Counted from the first letter of the stretch, positions 24,392 through 35,926 are shown. The stretch: DNA of 64,000 nucleotides from Shinisaurus crocodilurus (GCA_021292165.1 CM037876.1:109807379-109871378); one strand, 5' to 3'. Numbers and translations: made by a program. The notes: generated by a model not told the origin, from the sequence alone.

Positions 24392-24463
24392 TTATGCATC
24401 GTATTTTTTACCAGTCCTGCGAATCTGCTGGAAGAGAGTCATGGAAAAAGCCATGCCAAGGAT
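24392..24463 (-). CDS. TSPAN9: TSPAN9 last coding exon (end of TM4 and C-tail)
   Basis: Acceptor ctttctttcag precedes 24463 on the minus strand. The exon encodes 23 residues starting ILGMAFSMTLFQ and ending GKKYDA, then TAA at 24394-24392. This completes transmembrane helix 4 and the short cytoplasmic tail of the tetraspanin. The human tail as I recall it differs by a few residues (HIH in place of QIR). The reading frame is phase 0 with the preceding exon at 31107-31190, across a 6.6-kb intron rich in repeats. Confidence 0.93.
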   Translation of the reverse strand: MLGMAFSMTLFQQIRRTGKKYDA

Positions 24464-25451
24464 CTGAAAGAAAGCAAAGGAGAATAATTTAAAATCGAAT
24501 GCTTACAATTTATATGGCACCGTTGTACAGCAACCTGTACAACAGTCCTGTAAGATGGGGTGTTATTATTCAGGATTGGCTGATGCTGAAGCGAACAGTG
24601 GCTTGTCTGTGAGTGAGACTGTAGAGGTGAAAGAGATAAGGAATTCTGGGGGAAGCCAAGAGAGTTTCAATAAATCTTAGGGCATTTCCACACACCTCTG
24701 CGTTGTTGCTAAGTTTCACCTCAAGCAAAACACCAAGTAAAGGTGAAAGATATGAGGAATTTCAAAGAAAGCCCGCAAGCTAGCAAAATTTCTCACAGTT
24801 TTTTTCACATATCCCTGCCTAAAGACACTCGAGGTGGATGCAGATCCTCCTACCTCACACGTTCACAGACCACACGCACTAGCCCTGTCCCCAAAGTGCC
24901 TCCTGGCCATGCCCCTCTGGCAGCTGCATGTATAGCTTTAGTGGGAAAGGGCTGTACGTGCACAGGGTTCTCCTAAACAACAAGACACCTTGGCCCTTCA
25001 GGTTTTCTGGTCGTGACAAAGAGCTGTCATAGTTGCATTAATGCTGAACGTGAAGCCAGCAGATTTATCGGCATTTTGCGGACTTGGCCAGTGGGCATTG
25101 TCCTGCTTTCCCTCCGTGGGTGCTTTCCCCCCAATTGTCCTGCATTCCTTTTTCTATGAAGTGTCATAGTGGAACCAGGGCTCACAGGGTCAACGCGCCA
25201 GGATCTTTTGATTCACAGGGATGGTGACCTCAGGCGGAGGGGGGAATGGGTTTCCCCCAGCAATAATACATTGTTGTGAGCCATCTCTGTTGCAACGCAA
25301 AGTATTTTGGAGTGAATGGAGATGAGAACTGCTAAAACTGGTTTGTTGATATGAGTCAACACTGCTGCGTACATTTTTGGACTCTCCTTTGGGGCATGTG
25401 TACGGGGACTGTCATGAGTGCTTGCACTTCAAAATTTACCACTATACCCCT

Positions 25452-25697
25452 ACATTTATTTATTTATTTATTATATTTAAACCCCGCCTTTTTTCCTGCA
25501 AGGACCCAAGGCGGCTTACATAATCCTCCTCCTCCTCTCCATTTTATCCTCACAACAACCCTGTGAGGTAGGTTCGGCTGAGAGTCAGTGACTGGCCCAA
25601 AGTCACCCAGTGAGTTTCATGGCCGAGCGGGGACTAGAACCCGGATCTCCCGACTCCCAGTCCAACACTCTCACCACTACGCCACACTGGCTCTCAG
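25452..25697 (-). mobile_element. Sauria SINE, near full length
   Basis: Read on the minus strand: head gagagccagtgtggcgtagtgg, B-box-like gggttctag, middle tttgggccagtcactgac and gggttgttgtgaggataaaa, then ccgccttgggtcc, ending in an ATAAATAAATAA tail. This is the tRNA-derived SINE family found across squamates. It lies in the last TSPAN9 intron. Confidence 0.9.
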
Positions 25698-26081
25698 CAT
25701 TCCCTACATATCGGGGAAATGTCACCTCTCTAGTGACTTTGCGGTTGAGGCGAGATTTGAACTGGGAAATTCCCTGCTTACAGCTAATGGTGTTAAAACT
25801 CTACGTTACACTAACTCTCCATAGTTATTAAATATAACAGGTCTAGTGGTATTAACTTATGTCTGTAGTATACTTCTCTGTCCTGGACTTAGGCTAGAAC
25901 TAGACATTACAAGTGGGATGTGCAACAAAATGTTGCAACGTGGAGTGCTCGTGTTCAGTGCTCCAACCAATCGGTGATGCCTTTCCCCAGGATATTCAAT
26001 GGAATATTGAATAGCCCCTCCCCCTTTTCTGCCTCCCCAAACCGTCACTGGACTCCACTTAAACGTTCCCTCCTCCTAAAG

Positions 26082-26615
26082 CAGGGGTGGGCAACCCACA
26101 GCAGGGGTCCTGAGCCCAAATCCCCCCTGCTGCTGCGGCTGCGACCAAAGTCAGAAAGGGGATGTGACATCTTGTTCCCAGGAAATTGGTACCCGGCAGC
26201 CCTTCCAAACAGCTGTTTGATGGGCTATGGAGGTCCTGATTCTGCAGGGAAACAGGGAACCCAGGGAGAGCCATCCCCATGTACTGTGTGTCCCAACAGG
26301 ATCACTTGGGTGGGTGGGGAGGCTTTAACTTCCCCGTGCAGTGACCCTGATCAAGATTGTTGCCAATAGCAGCAGGGAAACAGAGATCCTGATGTGTCTG
26401 AGGTGTATGAAGGCTGTTTGTGTGTCTGGTGTGAAAAGAATATGCTCCGAGAGCATATATATCACAGAGAGGGGACAGTTAACTCTCTCCCCCCCAGTGT
26501 AAACCCTCCAAATTCCCCCCCCCCCATGTAGCAGTGATGCTTTTTTTTTTTTTAATGCTACTATTGGAAATAGGGGCAACTGTGACACCCAACCTCAAAA
26601 GGTTGCCCACCTCTT
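26082..26615. mobile_element. hAT-type non-autonomous element
   Basis: Left end caggggtgggcaaccc; right end complementary (ggttgcccacct). Flanking 8-mers tcctaaag (26074-26081) and tcttaaag (26616-26623) agree at 7 of 8 positions. About 534 bp, GC-rich, no transposase. The last few bases of the right end have drifted. Confidence 0.65.
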
Positions 26616-26836
26616 TCTTAAAGCATGGGTGGAGAACCAGCCAGAGTTTTCTCTCCTCGGCCCTGCCTCCCACCCCCCACCCCCACAGCAATTAGTCTTT
26701 AAAAAAAGCTGGATTGGCAACAAAGGATGGTTGCCAATAGAAGCATTTTTTAAAAAGCATCACTGTTGCATGGGAGGACATTTGGAGGGTTTGGACTTGG
26801 GGAGGGAACGGTTAACTGCCCCTCTCTGCATCCTGT

Positions 26837-27112
26837 GAAGGGGAGAAAAAAAGAGATGGGGAGAAAGAGAGAGGGGGGAAGAGAGGCAATAGGTGTGCCT
26901 GTGTGTGCAAGAAAGTGTGTGGGTGGCTCCAGCCCCACCCACTGCAGGCATGCAGTCCCTGAGAGCTTTCAGTGGGGCCCTTGGGGGGGAGGGAGGTTCA
27001 CCAACTAAGTCGTATTGTTTGTCCTTCTAGGTTCCCCCAAGCATGCCGATACCTCCCTCTTGTTCATGGCTGGTGCTGTTTTGGTTGCTGGCTGGGGCGT
27101 GCTGGGAGTTGT
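26837..27112 (+). repeat. 276-bp direct duplication, copy 1
   Basis: Matches 27317-27592 at a constant offset of 480 bp with one substitution seen (G at 26984, C at 27464). The end of this copy is the inner arm of a hAT MITE, cut at gggagttgt. Confidence 0.9.
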
Positions 27113-27316
27113 GTTGTGGGGCAATGGATGCAGCTCGAGAGGGAAGGTCTCTTTTCCCTTCCTCCCCAAAGTGCTGGTACCCCCTCTCCCAATTCCTCTC
27201 CATGACAACAAAGCTTTCAAAAATGCACCAAGGGGAGCCCTTTTTGAAGTCTTATTGCTGCATTAAGGGGAGTGGGGCCTGAGAAGGGGAGGCAGGAGGG
27301 AAGGGAAAGACTGAGA

Positions 27317-27592
27317 GAAGGGGAGAAAAAAAGAGATGGGGAGAAAGAGAGAGGGGGGAAGAGAGGCAATAGGTGTGCCTGTGTGTGCAAGAAAGTGTGT
27401 GGGTGGCTCCAGCCCCACCCACTGCAGGCATGCAGTCCCTGAGAGCTTTCAGTGGGGCCCTTGCGGGGGAGGGAGGTTCACCAACTAAGTCGTATTGTTT
27501 GTCCTTCTAGGTTCCCCCAAGCATGCCGATACCTCCCTCTTGTTCATGGCTGGTGCTGTTTTGGTTGCTGGCTGGGGCGTGCTGGGAGTTGT
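27317..27592 (+). repeat. 276-bp direct duplication, copy 2
   Basis: Second copy of the 26837 unit. Here the MITE arm continues beyond 27592 to its natural end at 27632, so this copy is probably the source. Confidence 0.9.
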
Positions 27593-27632
27593 AGGCCAAA
27601 AGCTTATGGGGACCCAAGGTTGGAGAACACTG
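27569..27632. mobile_element. hAT MITE half (right arm)
   Basis: gctggggcgtgctgggagttg through gacccaaggttggagaacactg, the right arm of the 11057-type palindrome. The left arm is absent. Confidence 0.75.
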
Positions 27633-27899
27633 ATATATAATGATGATATCCACACAGCTATTGCCAAAAATGGCAGCTGTATGTCTACTTACTCCTCAAT
27701 AATATATTGCACAACTTGTGTCCCTTTATTTATTTATTTTTATATCCTACCTTTCTGTCAAAAAATGGTACTCAGCCCTTTCATAGGGTTGGATTGGTAT
27801 CTGACTGTTAACACCACCATGAAGTAAATCAATGTGGGTAGAATCATGGTCTATATCAATATTGAGAAATTAATTACAATTAATGATAGGACCAGTATG

Positions 27900-28065
27900 C
27901 TGCTGTAGTAATTACAGTGCCAGACCTGGAAAAGAGAGAGATGAATTCAAATCCCACCTTCAGTCATGAAACTCATTGGTTGGCTTTAGGCATCACTATT
28001 AGGTTATGCAGGCAAGTAACGTAACTCACTAGACTATTGTGAGGATAACATGAGACAATCATTTT
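27900..28065 (+). mobile_element. Degenerate tRNA-derived SINE
   Basis: Blocks agtgccagacctgg, attcaaatccc (B-box-like), catgaaactcattgg and attgtgaggataa follow the same order as in Sauria-type SINEs, but they are heavily mutated. Confidence 0.5.
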
Positions 28066-28285
28066 TCCTCAGAGGAAGAGCAAAATAAGTAACACATTTC
28101 TCAAGGTGGAAATTGTATTATCACAAGATGCTATTTTACTGTTAGTGCACAAGAAAAGATTCAACATCTTTGAGCAAACATGCCCATCCATCTGTTGCCT
28201 TCTGTGAAGATGAGAGAAACGTGGTGAAGAAGCTTTGTTCTCCATCATCTGGTCTTACTGTAAACATCTTGTACTCAGTATTCAG

Positions 28286-28749
28286 TAGGCGATCACTCGT
28301 GACCAAGTAAGATTTTCTTCCAGGATAAATTACAAAAAGAAAATTATAAAAGGAGGAAATTCTAAAAAATTGTGTAGACTCTAGCGATGGGTCCATAAGT
28401 GACTGTGGAGGCCAATTCTAGATCCACACAGCTTCCCACAGTGAGGACACAGGTTACCAGATAGAAGATGGTCCTGTAAAGGATTCGTTTGACGTGCTTT
28501 TCGTTTAGCACGTTTCTCCCTTTCACCTTGCACTCGGGCTTCTTCAAAGTCCATGGAACCTTTGTGAAAGGCCAACCTCCATTTAGATCGTTCATGGGCC
28601 AGAGCTTCCCAGTTTTCGATGTTTATATTGCATTTTTTTAGATTAGTCTTAAGAACATCTCTAAACCTCTTATACTGACCACTGATATTCCGCTTTCCAT
28701 CCTTGAGTTGGGAATAAAGTAACTGCTTTGGGAGACAGCAGTCAGACAT
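28286..28749 (-). mobile_element. Non-LTR retrotransposon 3' end with C2H2 finger
   Basis: A minus-strand ORF fragment (28381-28749) carries LPKQLLYSQLKDGKRN, FRDVLKTNLKKCNI and NWEALAHERSKWR, and ends in a C2H2-like finger (CPHCGKLCGSRIGLHSHLWTHR pattern: C-x2-C-x12-H-x3-H) before the stop. The longer relative at 57440-58809 has the RT domain upstream. The clade is uncertain (RTE-like or related). It is in the last TSPAN9 intron. Confidence 0.75.
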
Positions 28750-29669
28750 TAGAACATTAGTTTGCTAAATAAAAGAACATGCCTTAAATGATTCCCATCC
28801 CTGACAACACTTCAAAACCAATGAGGTTTATCAAAGAGAGTGATTCATTTATCTAAAAACACTTTGCTTGCCATATCATGTTACAAAAACACAAAGCCAG
28901 AAGGTTTTCAAAACCGGGTGCTCCCAGGTGCTGCAATATCTGGCCTGCCTTGCTGTCCTGAGCCCTGTGGGCTCCTGCTTCAGTCCAGAACATGATAAAG
29001 TCTTGTCAGTTAGGGCCCTTGGAGGAACCCTAGCCATTCTGCCCTTTAAGGCCAAAGCAGAGAGCGTACCCTGGCTGACTTCAGGAAGATGATCAATGGC
29101 TGGTCCAGGATGTCACCCCCTAGCCTAGACAAGCATAGGCTGATAACCCTGGATATCTTGCAGGCAATCCTGGTTCAGTTCAGTGGGTTGTGCTATTCTA
29201 CAGTTGAAACCATTCTGTTGACAGCAGCTAGCCTCTTGGAATTTTTTGAGCAATGAGTATGGATGAGTTCTTTGTTCACCCCCATGGGGACAAGTCCAGC
29301 CAGGCACTCAAATCTGGAGATGTGTGGTTTCTAACACAGGCAGTGTGGGTCACCACTCACTGTTCCAAAATGAATCAGAAGGGCAAAGGGCTCACTGTTC
29401 ATCTAAAAAACAACAAAACTTGCCTAGCATTATGCCTTCTTCAAGCTCTGAGTTTGTTTTAAAGAACTGAGGGCTCACTCAATTTCAATTCTGGTCCATT
29501 ATTTGGATGGCCCTTGCATTGGCATGTCTTGTCCTGCAATATGATTCCCATTCCTTCAGAATCGTTGTGGCCACAGCAGCCTCCCAATCCAGGCTGTGGA
29601 AGGTGGCAATCAAGCATATTGGAAGGCGGAGATCAGCTCCATAGAAGCTTGTTGCCAATTAGCTACTGA

Positions 29670-29960
29670 GCCATGTGCAAGGTGTTATTGCTGGTTTATA
29701 AAGCACTAAAAAGCTCAGGACCAGGCTATCTGAGAGAAAGCCTTCTCCCATATAGACCACCCCAGTCTCTACGTTCTGACAACCATACTGTGGCATACTG
29801 ATGGTCGTTTGGCCATGGTGCAGAGGAGGGCCTTCACAATTGGGTTGGCCACCATGTGGAATGGTCTCCCCACTGAGATCAAGCGGGCGCTTAGTGTGGA
29901 GTGCTTCCACTGACAACTGAAGTCACACTTGTTTGCTCAGGCATTTCCCTGACAGCTAGC
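29670..29960 (+). mobile_element. L2/CR1-like LINE C-terminal remnant
   Basis: Plus-strand translation reads VYKALKSSGPGYLREK followed by decayed sequence and a final LVWSAST/LLRHFP-like end. This resembles the C-terminal tail (YKALxGLGPGYLxDxLxPY ... LFRQAFP) common to squamate LINE ORF2 copies. Frameshifted. Confidence 0.55.
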
Positions 29961-30004
29961 ACTGACAGCTACCCCTGGTTATTTCAGTGAGATTTTATTG
30001 TTTT

Positions 30005-30112
30005 TACCATCTGTCAGGGATGCTTTGACCTGGATTCCTGCATTGAGCAGCGGGTTGGACTCGATGGCCTTGTAGGCCCCTTCCAACTCTACTTTTCTAT
30101 GATTCTATGATG
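30005..30112 (+). mobile_element. CR1-type 3' tail
   Basis: Contains ctgtcagggatgctttgacc, cctgcattgagcag, gttggactcgatggcc, cccttccaactctac and gattctatgatg, the same tail as in the CR1 copies at 43140-43245 and 13491. It sits just after the LINE C-terminal remnant. Confidence 0.8.
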
Positions 30113-30588
30113 TCCTCACCCTCTCCACACCCCTGAAAAAAGCTACACAGAAGGTTGGGGGATGCTGTTGAATGGGATGAGCTGTGTTGGAGGAGGGGAG
30201 ATCCCTGAAAATCCGGCAAAAGCTCCTTCCATGAGCAGAGCCCTTCCATTTATGGAAGGCAGATCCTGGATCCAATGCAATAAACTTCTTTTTGGAGTTT
30301 GGCAGTGCTCATTCCCACACCGAGCACTCGATTCTCCAGTTGTTCAGGGATTATGGCATTCACCTTTTGCCTGAGATGTGTGACTATCTTCTCAAGGATC
30401 TGCAGTGTGGCCTGTTTGACTTTTCAGTCAGCAAGTTGGATGAGGTTTAGAGAGTTGGCTTCCTCTGTAGCAGGCAGTGCAGATTGGGAGGAAAATTAGG
30501 TTAGATTCCCTGCTCAGCACACTGACGACAACTTTACGATGGGGAGACGCTTACATCTCATTTCTACTGGCATATGGTGAATCACTCA

Positions 30589-30725
30589 GCAGCTTCCTCC
30601 TCAGACCCTGCCCGCTCTCCCCTGCAGGGAAAAGCTCTTATCTCCAAGAGCAGCTGATTGGAGACAAGAGCTTTTCCCTGCCAGGAAGGGGGTGGGGCCT
30701 GGGGAAGAAGGTGGTGGGCTAGGTG
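30589..30725. repeat. Imperfect inverted repeat
   Basis: The core arms cagggaaaagctcttatctcc and ggagacaagagcttttccctg are nearly perfect, separated by about 16 bp. Weaker pairing continues outward for about 40 bp on each side. It may be a non-autonomous DNA element, but no target duplication was found. Confidence 0.6.
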
Positions 30726-31106
30726 GGGAACCCCCGTGGGCCACTGAATGTTCCTCATCCCAGGCATATAGGATATAGCCTGACAGATTTAAAATGCTGT
30801 AAGTTAAGGATCCCAATCCAACAAAGAGATCCACATATGGAAGCACTTCCAAACACATAGCGTGCACATTCCCCTCTGCATTGTGATGCTCAATCAGACA
30901 TCTGGATATATCTTTCAGAAACACCTTTTAAAAAAAAAAATCTGAATAACTGAGCCCAAAGAACCACAGCCCTTCCAGTTTGGGAGTGACCAAAACCATT
31001 TAAATAGCAAACTGGTCTAAGAAGAAATAGCATTTTGACCCAGCCTTTACTGATGTTGATCTATTTGCTCAACAATAATCATATTAGTCAGCTAGGGTAT
31101 ACATAC

Positions 31107-31190
31107 CTGCATTATCAGGATACACATTCCAACTGTCCCAAGTATATGTTTATTATCATCAAACCACATCTTGACCTTTTCATAGCAACC
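31107..31190 (-). CDS. TSPAN9: TSPAN9 coding exon (end of large loop, start of TM4)
   Basis: Acceptor attatttttcag and donor gtatgt bound 84 nt (28 codons, phase 0 both sides). The peptide starts GCYEKVKMWFDDNKH and continues through LGTVGMCILIMQ. The cysteine of GCY is the last conserved large-extracellular-loop cysteine, which pairs with the CCG motif. LGTVGMCILIMQ opens transmembrane helix 4. It is nearly identical to human TSPAN9 as I recall it. Confidence 0.95.
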
Positions 31191-31742
31191 CTGAAAAATA
31201 ATAATGTTTTTTTTTTAAAATCACTTTGATAGAAGTATCACAAACATGGTAGGAAGCTCAGCTTGTATAGTGAAAGAGAGTAGAATTTGCAAAATTCATA
31301 CAGATCTTTCTCCCTTCTTAATCATGATTGTAAAATATCGATTCTTTTTGGCTTCTCATTTTAAATACGAAAGCTGTTGACCCAAAGAGTTTCATTCACA
31401 AACACAAGAGATAGCATCCAGAACAAAGTGAAAAGAATTGAACAACAACACCAATTCTTATTTATATATTGAAAAAGCAATTTGCAAGGCCAAGTGGCCC
31501 TTAATGTTATAATGTCAACATTTGGAGACTTATTTGTAAAATAGTTAAATCTACTATATGCATCCGATGAAGCAAATGTCTCCTGAATATTGATCCAAAC
31601 CCACTCATACACAGCCGCTGGAAGTCCTATACACCATTGTGCCCATTCACATGGGCATACACTCATATGGATATACCGTACATTCCCACGAAACAAAATG
31701 CAAATTCGCACACCTATTCACGGGCACATAATGTTTGACTGC

Positions 31743-32240
31743 AGGGATGGGGAATCTCTGGCTTGTGAGGGGTCCTCATCTGGCCCACCAGTTTCTCCCC
31801 TAGTCCCTGCCCACCACCCCGATGCCAGGCTCTGCCCCCTCTTCCCCCAGCTGAAAATCTCTGATCGCTACTACCGTGCTGCATTTAGTTTTTTTTAAAA
31901 GCCTCCACTGGTGCCAATGAAGGCTTTTTAAAAGCCTAACTACAGTGCAGGGGGCATTTTCAAAGATGGTTCGCTGCTGGGGAGGACCAACTCTCCCCTC
32001 CCCAACACTTGTGACCCCCCTTTGAGGAATCACCCCTCCATCCAGTGCAATTGGTGCCCATGGAGGCTATTTTAATCGCAGTGCAGGAGGAATATCTTGG
32101 GGAGTGCTGCTGCTGCTGGGGAGGGAAGGGATAACCATCCCCACCCCAGTGCTGTGACCCCCCTCAAAATCCCTCCCTCCCCCACTGAAATCAGGCCTTT
32201 TAAAAAGCCTACCATAATTGTAGGGGGAATTTTTAGGAGG
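31743..32240. mobile_element. Possible hAT-like element, GC-rich
   Basis: Starts cagggatggggaatctctgg, similar to other hAT ends in squamates. The interior has repeated blocks (gcctttttaaaagcct twice, gctgctggggagg twice). The right terminus and target duplication were not identified. Confidence 0.35.
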
Positions 32241-32371
32241 GAGGAGTGGTGAGTGTGTGTGAGTGTGTGAGGAAGGGAGGGAGGGAGGGAAAGGGAATGT
32301 GTGTGACGGTGTGTGAATGGGGTCTGGACAATTTTGAAACTGAAAGAAGAAAAGCTTCAAATTTGTTCTTT

Positions 32372-32620
32372 AGGGCACAATCCTATGGGGGTGCCTGTAA
32401 CCCTCCAAACCCAGAGGATTACTGGCATTCTATGCAGGGCCGGAGGAGCAAAGGAGCTAGAGGAAGACGCACAGCTATCAAATATAGAGTGAGTGACCCA
32501 TCTCATTGTCTGGTAGGTCACTTCTTGCTTCACATCAAGAAACCCTTTTTAAATGTCCCACTGAACAAAACTGCCCTTAGAAATGAATGCGGAAATCCAA
32601 GATTTTAATGTGGCTGTGAT
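32372..32620. mobile_element. MITE, partial (ttagggcacaatcctatgg family)
   Basis: The left terminus ttagggcacaatcctatggg is followed by aacccagaggattac and ggccggaggagc. The same order occurs inside the element at 36579-37033. The right end is absent. Confidence 0.5.
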
Positions 32621-33099
32621 TAAGCACTAGCTTATTCATCCCCAAACAAAAGATAGTAAAGAGAGGAGTTCCTGCGCTTTCTAATGCAAATCTTCTTTAG
32701 TGTGAAACGTTTTGATTTTTTTTCAACACTTAAAAAATAGCCCTGCTGTGAAAAACAATTTCTCCTTTCATGCCTAGACTTCCAGTTGGGCCTGGACCCT
32801 TTTAAGTAGGCAGCTATGCTTCTGTTTCTTACTATTTCTCAGAGTCGGCTATCTGTCCAAGATTGTAAGACTCAAGAGGCTATTATATACTTTTAGATAG
32901 TCCTTGGCTGGATCTCAAGGTCTTCCACCTGCTATGGGTGAGAGTGTCTGGGATGGCCATATAGCTATCTATGCTGGCTTTTTGCCACTTGTCAGGGCTA
33001 ATCCTCTCACTTTGCGAGAATGTATAAACTTTCTAAAACTTATTGGAGTATGGCCAGAATATAGGTGTGATCAAAGTGAGCATAATAATATATAAGTCT

Positions 33100-33362
33100 C
33101 TGAGACACTCCCAGGGTGAAATCTCAATGCAGGCCAACCTGGGAAAGGGGCTGCGCACCAGGCCGTTACCGGAGTCCGTCCATCGCTGATTCTAAGGGGC
33201 TTCCCAGCAGCTGTAGGGACGTAAGCCTTATAATCTTGCTCTGCAGTTTCTTGATGCAATCATTGCCTTGTAGTGTTTTGCTTTCTAACTTTGTTAGTTT
33301 CTTCCTGCTCAATAAAATCTTTAGCCTTCACCCACTGGTGTGTTCATCACTTCTGAACCCTA
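33100..33362 (+). mobile_element. Possible retroviral-type LTR fragment
   Basis: LTR-like features are a tataat-like block near 33229, a ctcaataaaatc polyadenylation signal at 33308, and GT-rich sequence (ggtgtgttcatca) 20-30 bp later. No paired LTR, primer-binding site or gag/pol was found, so this would be a solo LTR or a chance arrangement. Confidence 0.3.
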
Positions 33363-34526
33363 AAAAGAACCATTGCCTCTTGGCAACACATCTGCCGCTG
33401 CAAAGTCGAAGTTAAACGTGGTTCAATATCTGCATAATTGCAAGTTGTAAGAGGCTGTGGCTGGGAGAGAGGGCCTTATGATAGCCCTGCGGTGTAGTTC
33501 ATGCTGAATACTGACTGAGATAATGGTTTACAACAACTCAACGGTGTTGTCCAGTGGTACTATGCTCCTGTTGCAGACTGGGGTCTGTGCTAAGAGACAG
33601 TAACTTATAGCAGCCTCTGCAGTGTAGTCCACTGTTAACACTGAAGGTCATCATTGGGGCTGAGGCTGGACTGGATTTACAGCGGAAAAAAGTACACATA
33701 TAAAACATCCCTCAGGTTGTAGCAAAGGTTAGTTTACTTAAATTGCTCCCTCAGAATGCCTCTTAGGCCAAATCCAGCACTCTCAGTTGCATGCAAGAAG
33801 CCTCATGCTCCAGCAACTTACATGCACACAGGTTGTGCTTTCAAATGCCCTATACTCCAGTTAAATTTTGCACACCAAGGAGCAGGGAATCCTGCCTTTT
33901 GGAAACAAAAATATTTTGTTACCAGAGTGGACATCTGCTGTCCAATCACAGATACAGTAAAATCTTGGCTTTCTCCATTCATTTCTAAGAGAAGCTCTCA
34001 CTTTCAGTCGGGGGGGGGGGAGAGTGAGGGGAAGTAAAGTGGTCTAATGAAATCAGAAATTCAACTATGTGTTGTGTCTTTGCTGTTTATATTTCTGTGG
34101 GAAGAGAGGGGACAATGGGAAGGAGAGCAGGAGGAAAGGGAAAGAGAAGGCACGCAAGACTGCTAAACAGAGGAGAAAGGGGGGGGCAGCAGGTGTGCAC
34201 TTGCACGAAAGTAGCTGTAGTACTTTATATCTATAGAACAAGGCTTTTCAATTAGATATGAAAACTGATGAGTATCATGCAAACATTTGCACAAACCAAT
34301 GCTTGGACAAATGCCTAAAATGGAAAAACAAAACAAAACACCATACCTAAAGGACAAGTTTATCTGTGAAACTGTCACTTAATGAATTTCATTAAAGGGG
34401 CACAGGACTGCCCTTTTAATTAAGGTGAGTCACACAAAAAAAGGTCCCACCATTATGAGTCTCAAAATTCTACTGCTTATACAAATGACACCTGTTGAAC
34501 TAATAGCTTGGCATCCATAATCTATC
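33363..34526. other. TSPAN9 intron, nothing recognised
   Basis: Two loosely similar blocks (gcctctgcagtgtagtccactgtt at 33614 and ccctgcggtgtagttcatgctg at 33485) suggest an old duplication. No gene was seen. Confidence 0.35.
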
Positions 34527-34614
34527 TGATGAGGCGTAGTGGTGAGAGTGTTGGACTGGGACTCGGGAGATCCGGGCTCTAGTCCCCGCTCTGCCATGAA
34601 ACTCACTGGGTGAC
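34527..34614 (+). mobile_element. Sauria SINE 5' fragment
   Basis: ggcgtagtggtgagagtgttgg, gggagatccgggctctag and catgaaactcactgggtgac form the tRNA-related head only, truncated at the 3' side. Confidence 0.8.
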
Positions 34615-34978
34615 GTATTGGTTTGGTGAGGTTCTGAGCAGCGGTTCAAAAGTTATTAAGGTTTTTCTGCCCCATGAAAGCCTATCGCAGCAACTGCTGG
34701 CAAAGTTATGTCAGGCATGCTCAGTTTCATTCTGAAGCTACAATGTTGCCAGTACTCTAGTGTTTTCTATTGGAATCCTACTACTGAGGGCCTCTATGCA
34801 CAAGGCCTATTCCTTTAGTTATGGAAAGAGACTACTCATTACTACACAGATTGGGACCCTAGCATTGGGATGGTGGCCCCATGCCTCCAATTTACATTGA
34901 CAAAATGGCATTCCATTGAAAGGTAAATTGCAAACTTAGGGCAAAGTGTTAAAGCTCCCTACTCACCACTCTCTATGC

Positions 34979-35115
34979 CAGGGCTCTCCAACCTTGGGTC
35001 CCCAGATGTTGCTGGCCTACAGCTCCCAGCATACCCAGCCAGCATGGCTAATGGCAAGGGATTCTGGGAGCTGTAGTCCAGCAACATCTGGGGGACCCAA
35101 GGTTGGAGAGCCCTG
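34979..35115. mobile_element. hAT-type palindromic MITE
   Basis: A 137-bp palindrome of the cagggctctccaacc subfamily. Flanking 8-mers ctctatgc (34971-34978) and ctctatga (35116-35123) agree at 7 of 8 positions. The centre reads agccagcatggctaatggc. Confidence 0.85.
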
Positions 35116-35788
35116 CTCTATGAGGTCCCATGAGCTTATATTTGGGTTTTAAAAAAAAACACCCACCCCAAGCCCCTAGCTACATCTTTAAAATAACATG
35201 CACTTTGCCCTTCAGAGAATTTGGGACAGCTGGGGACGGAATGCACAGGTGGGGGTGCACAAGGATCCACGGCCTCACACCACCTTTCTGAAAGCAGAAA
35301 TGAAGCGCAAGGGCCCTGATCACTGCTCTTAGTCTCTAAGACTAAGAAGGGCATGAAGGGTATCATGTCTCACGTGAGGAAGAGAAGTGTGGATGAGTTC
35401 ACTAGCTCTACTTCCTCCCCCACCATGCTCATCATTTTCTACATTTGTTCAGGATTGTCAGTGATTGAGGATGCAATCCTATATTCATTTACTTGCAAGT
35501 AAGCCCCACTGAACTTGCATAAATGTAGCATAATCAGTGCAGCAATACAAACTTACACCTTGGTCTACACTTTTGTTTAAGAGCTAGACCGGGCAACTCT
35601 TTAATCAAATGCTTTCATAGTAAAATGCCTGTCAATATATATTGCTACAAGTCCCATTTTATGTTTATAAGATTAGGAAGAAGAAGTAGCAGAGGGGCTC
35701 TATGATACTCTGCTGTCCAAGTGTCTACAAAAACCTGGAGCCGGCCCTGCTAAAGACAAAGATCAGATTGCACGTAGGCTAGTATTAC

Positions 35789-35926
35789 CGTTTTCCACAC
35801 TAAACTTGTGTTGGTAGAATTCTGACCACAGTCTTGGGAATTTTCCATGCAGCATCTGTCAGGGACAATTTTGTCACCCAGTACCGGGTACCAGTCTTTG
35901 TAATCAGTAACCCCACAGCAGTGCAT
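35789..35926 (-). CDS. TSPAN9: TSPAN9 coding exon (large extracellular loop, CCG motif)
   Basis: Acceptor cccctgtctcatag and donor gtaata bound 138 nt (46 codons, phase 0). The exon begins MHCCGVTDYKDWYPV with the tetraspanin-defining CCG motif. It continues with VPDRCCMENSQDCG, giving three further loop cysteines, and ends VWKT. With the GCY cysteine in the next exon, that makes six loop cysteines. NST gives an N-glycosylation sequon at the place where human has NAT. By recollection the human exon encodes 44 residues, so this loop is two residues longer near its end (around NSTNTSLVW). Confidence 0.94.

Noticed and set aside
25600..25697. A functional tRNA on the minus strand
   Set aside because: It is the tRNA-derived head of a Sauria SINE, followed by the SINE body.
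33100..33362. An endogenous retrovirus
   Set aside because: Only LTR-like signals were seen; there is no primer site, gag, pol or second LTR, so it is recorded as a low-confidence LTR fragment.
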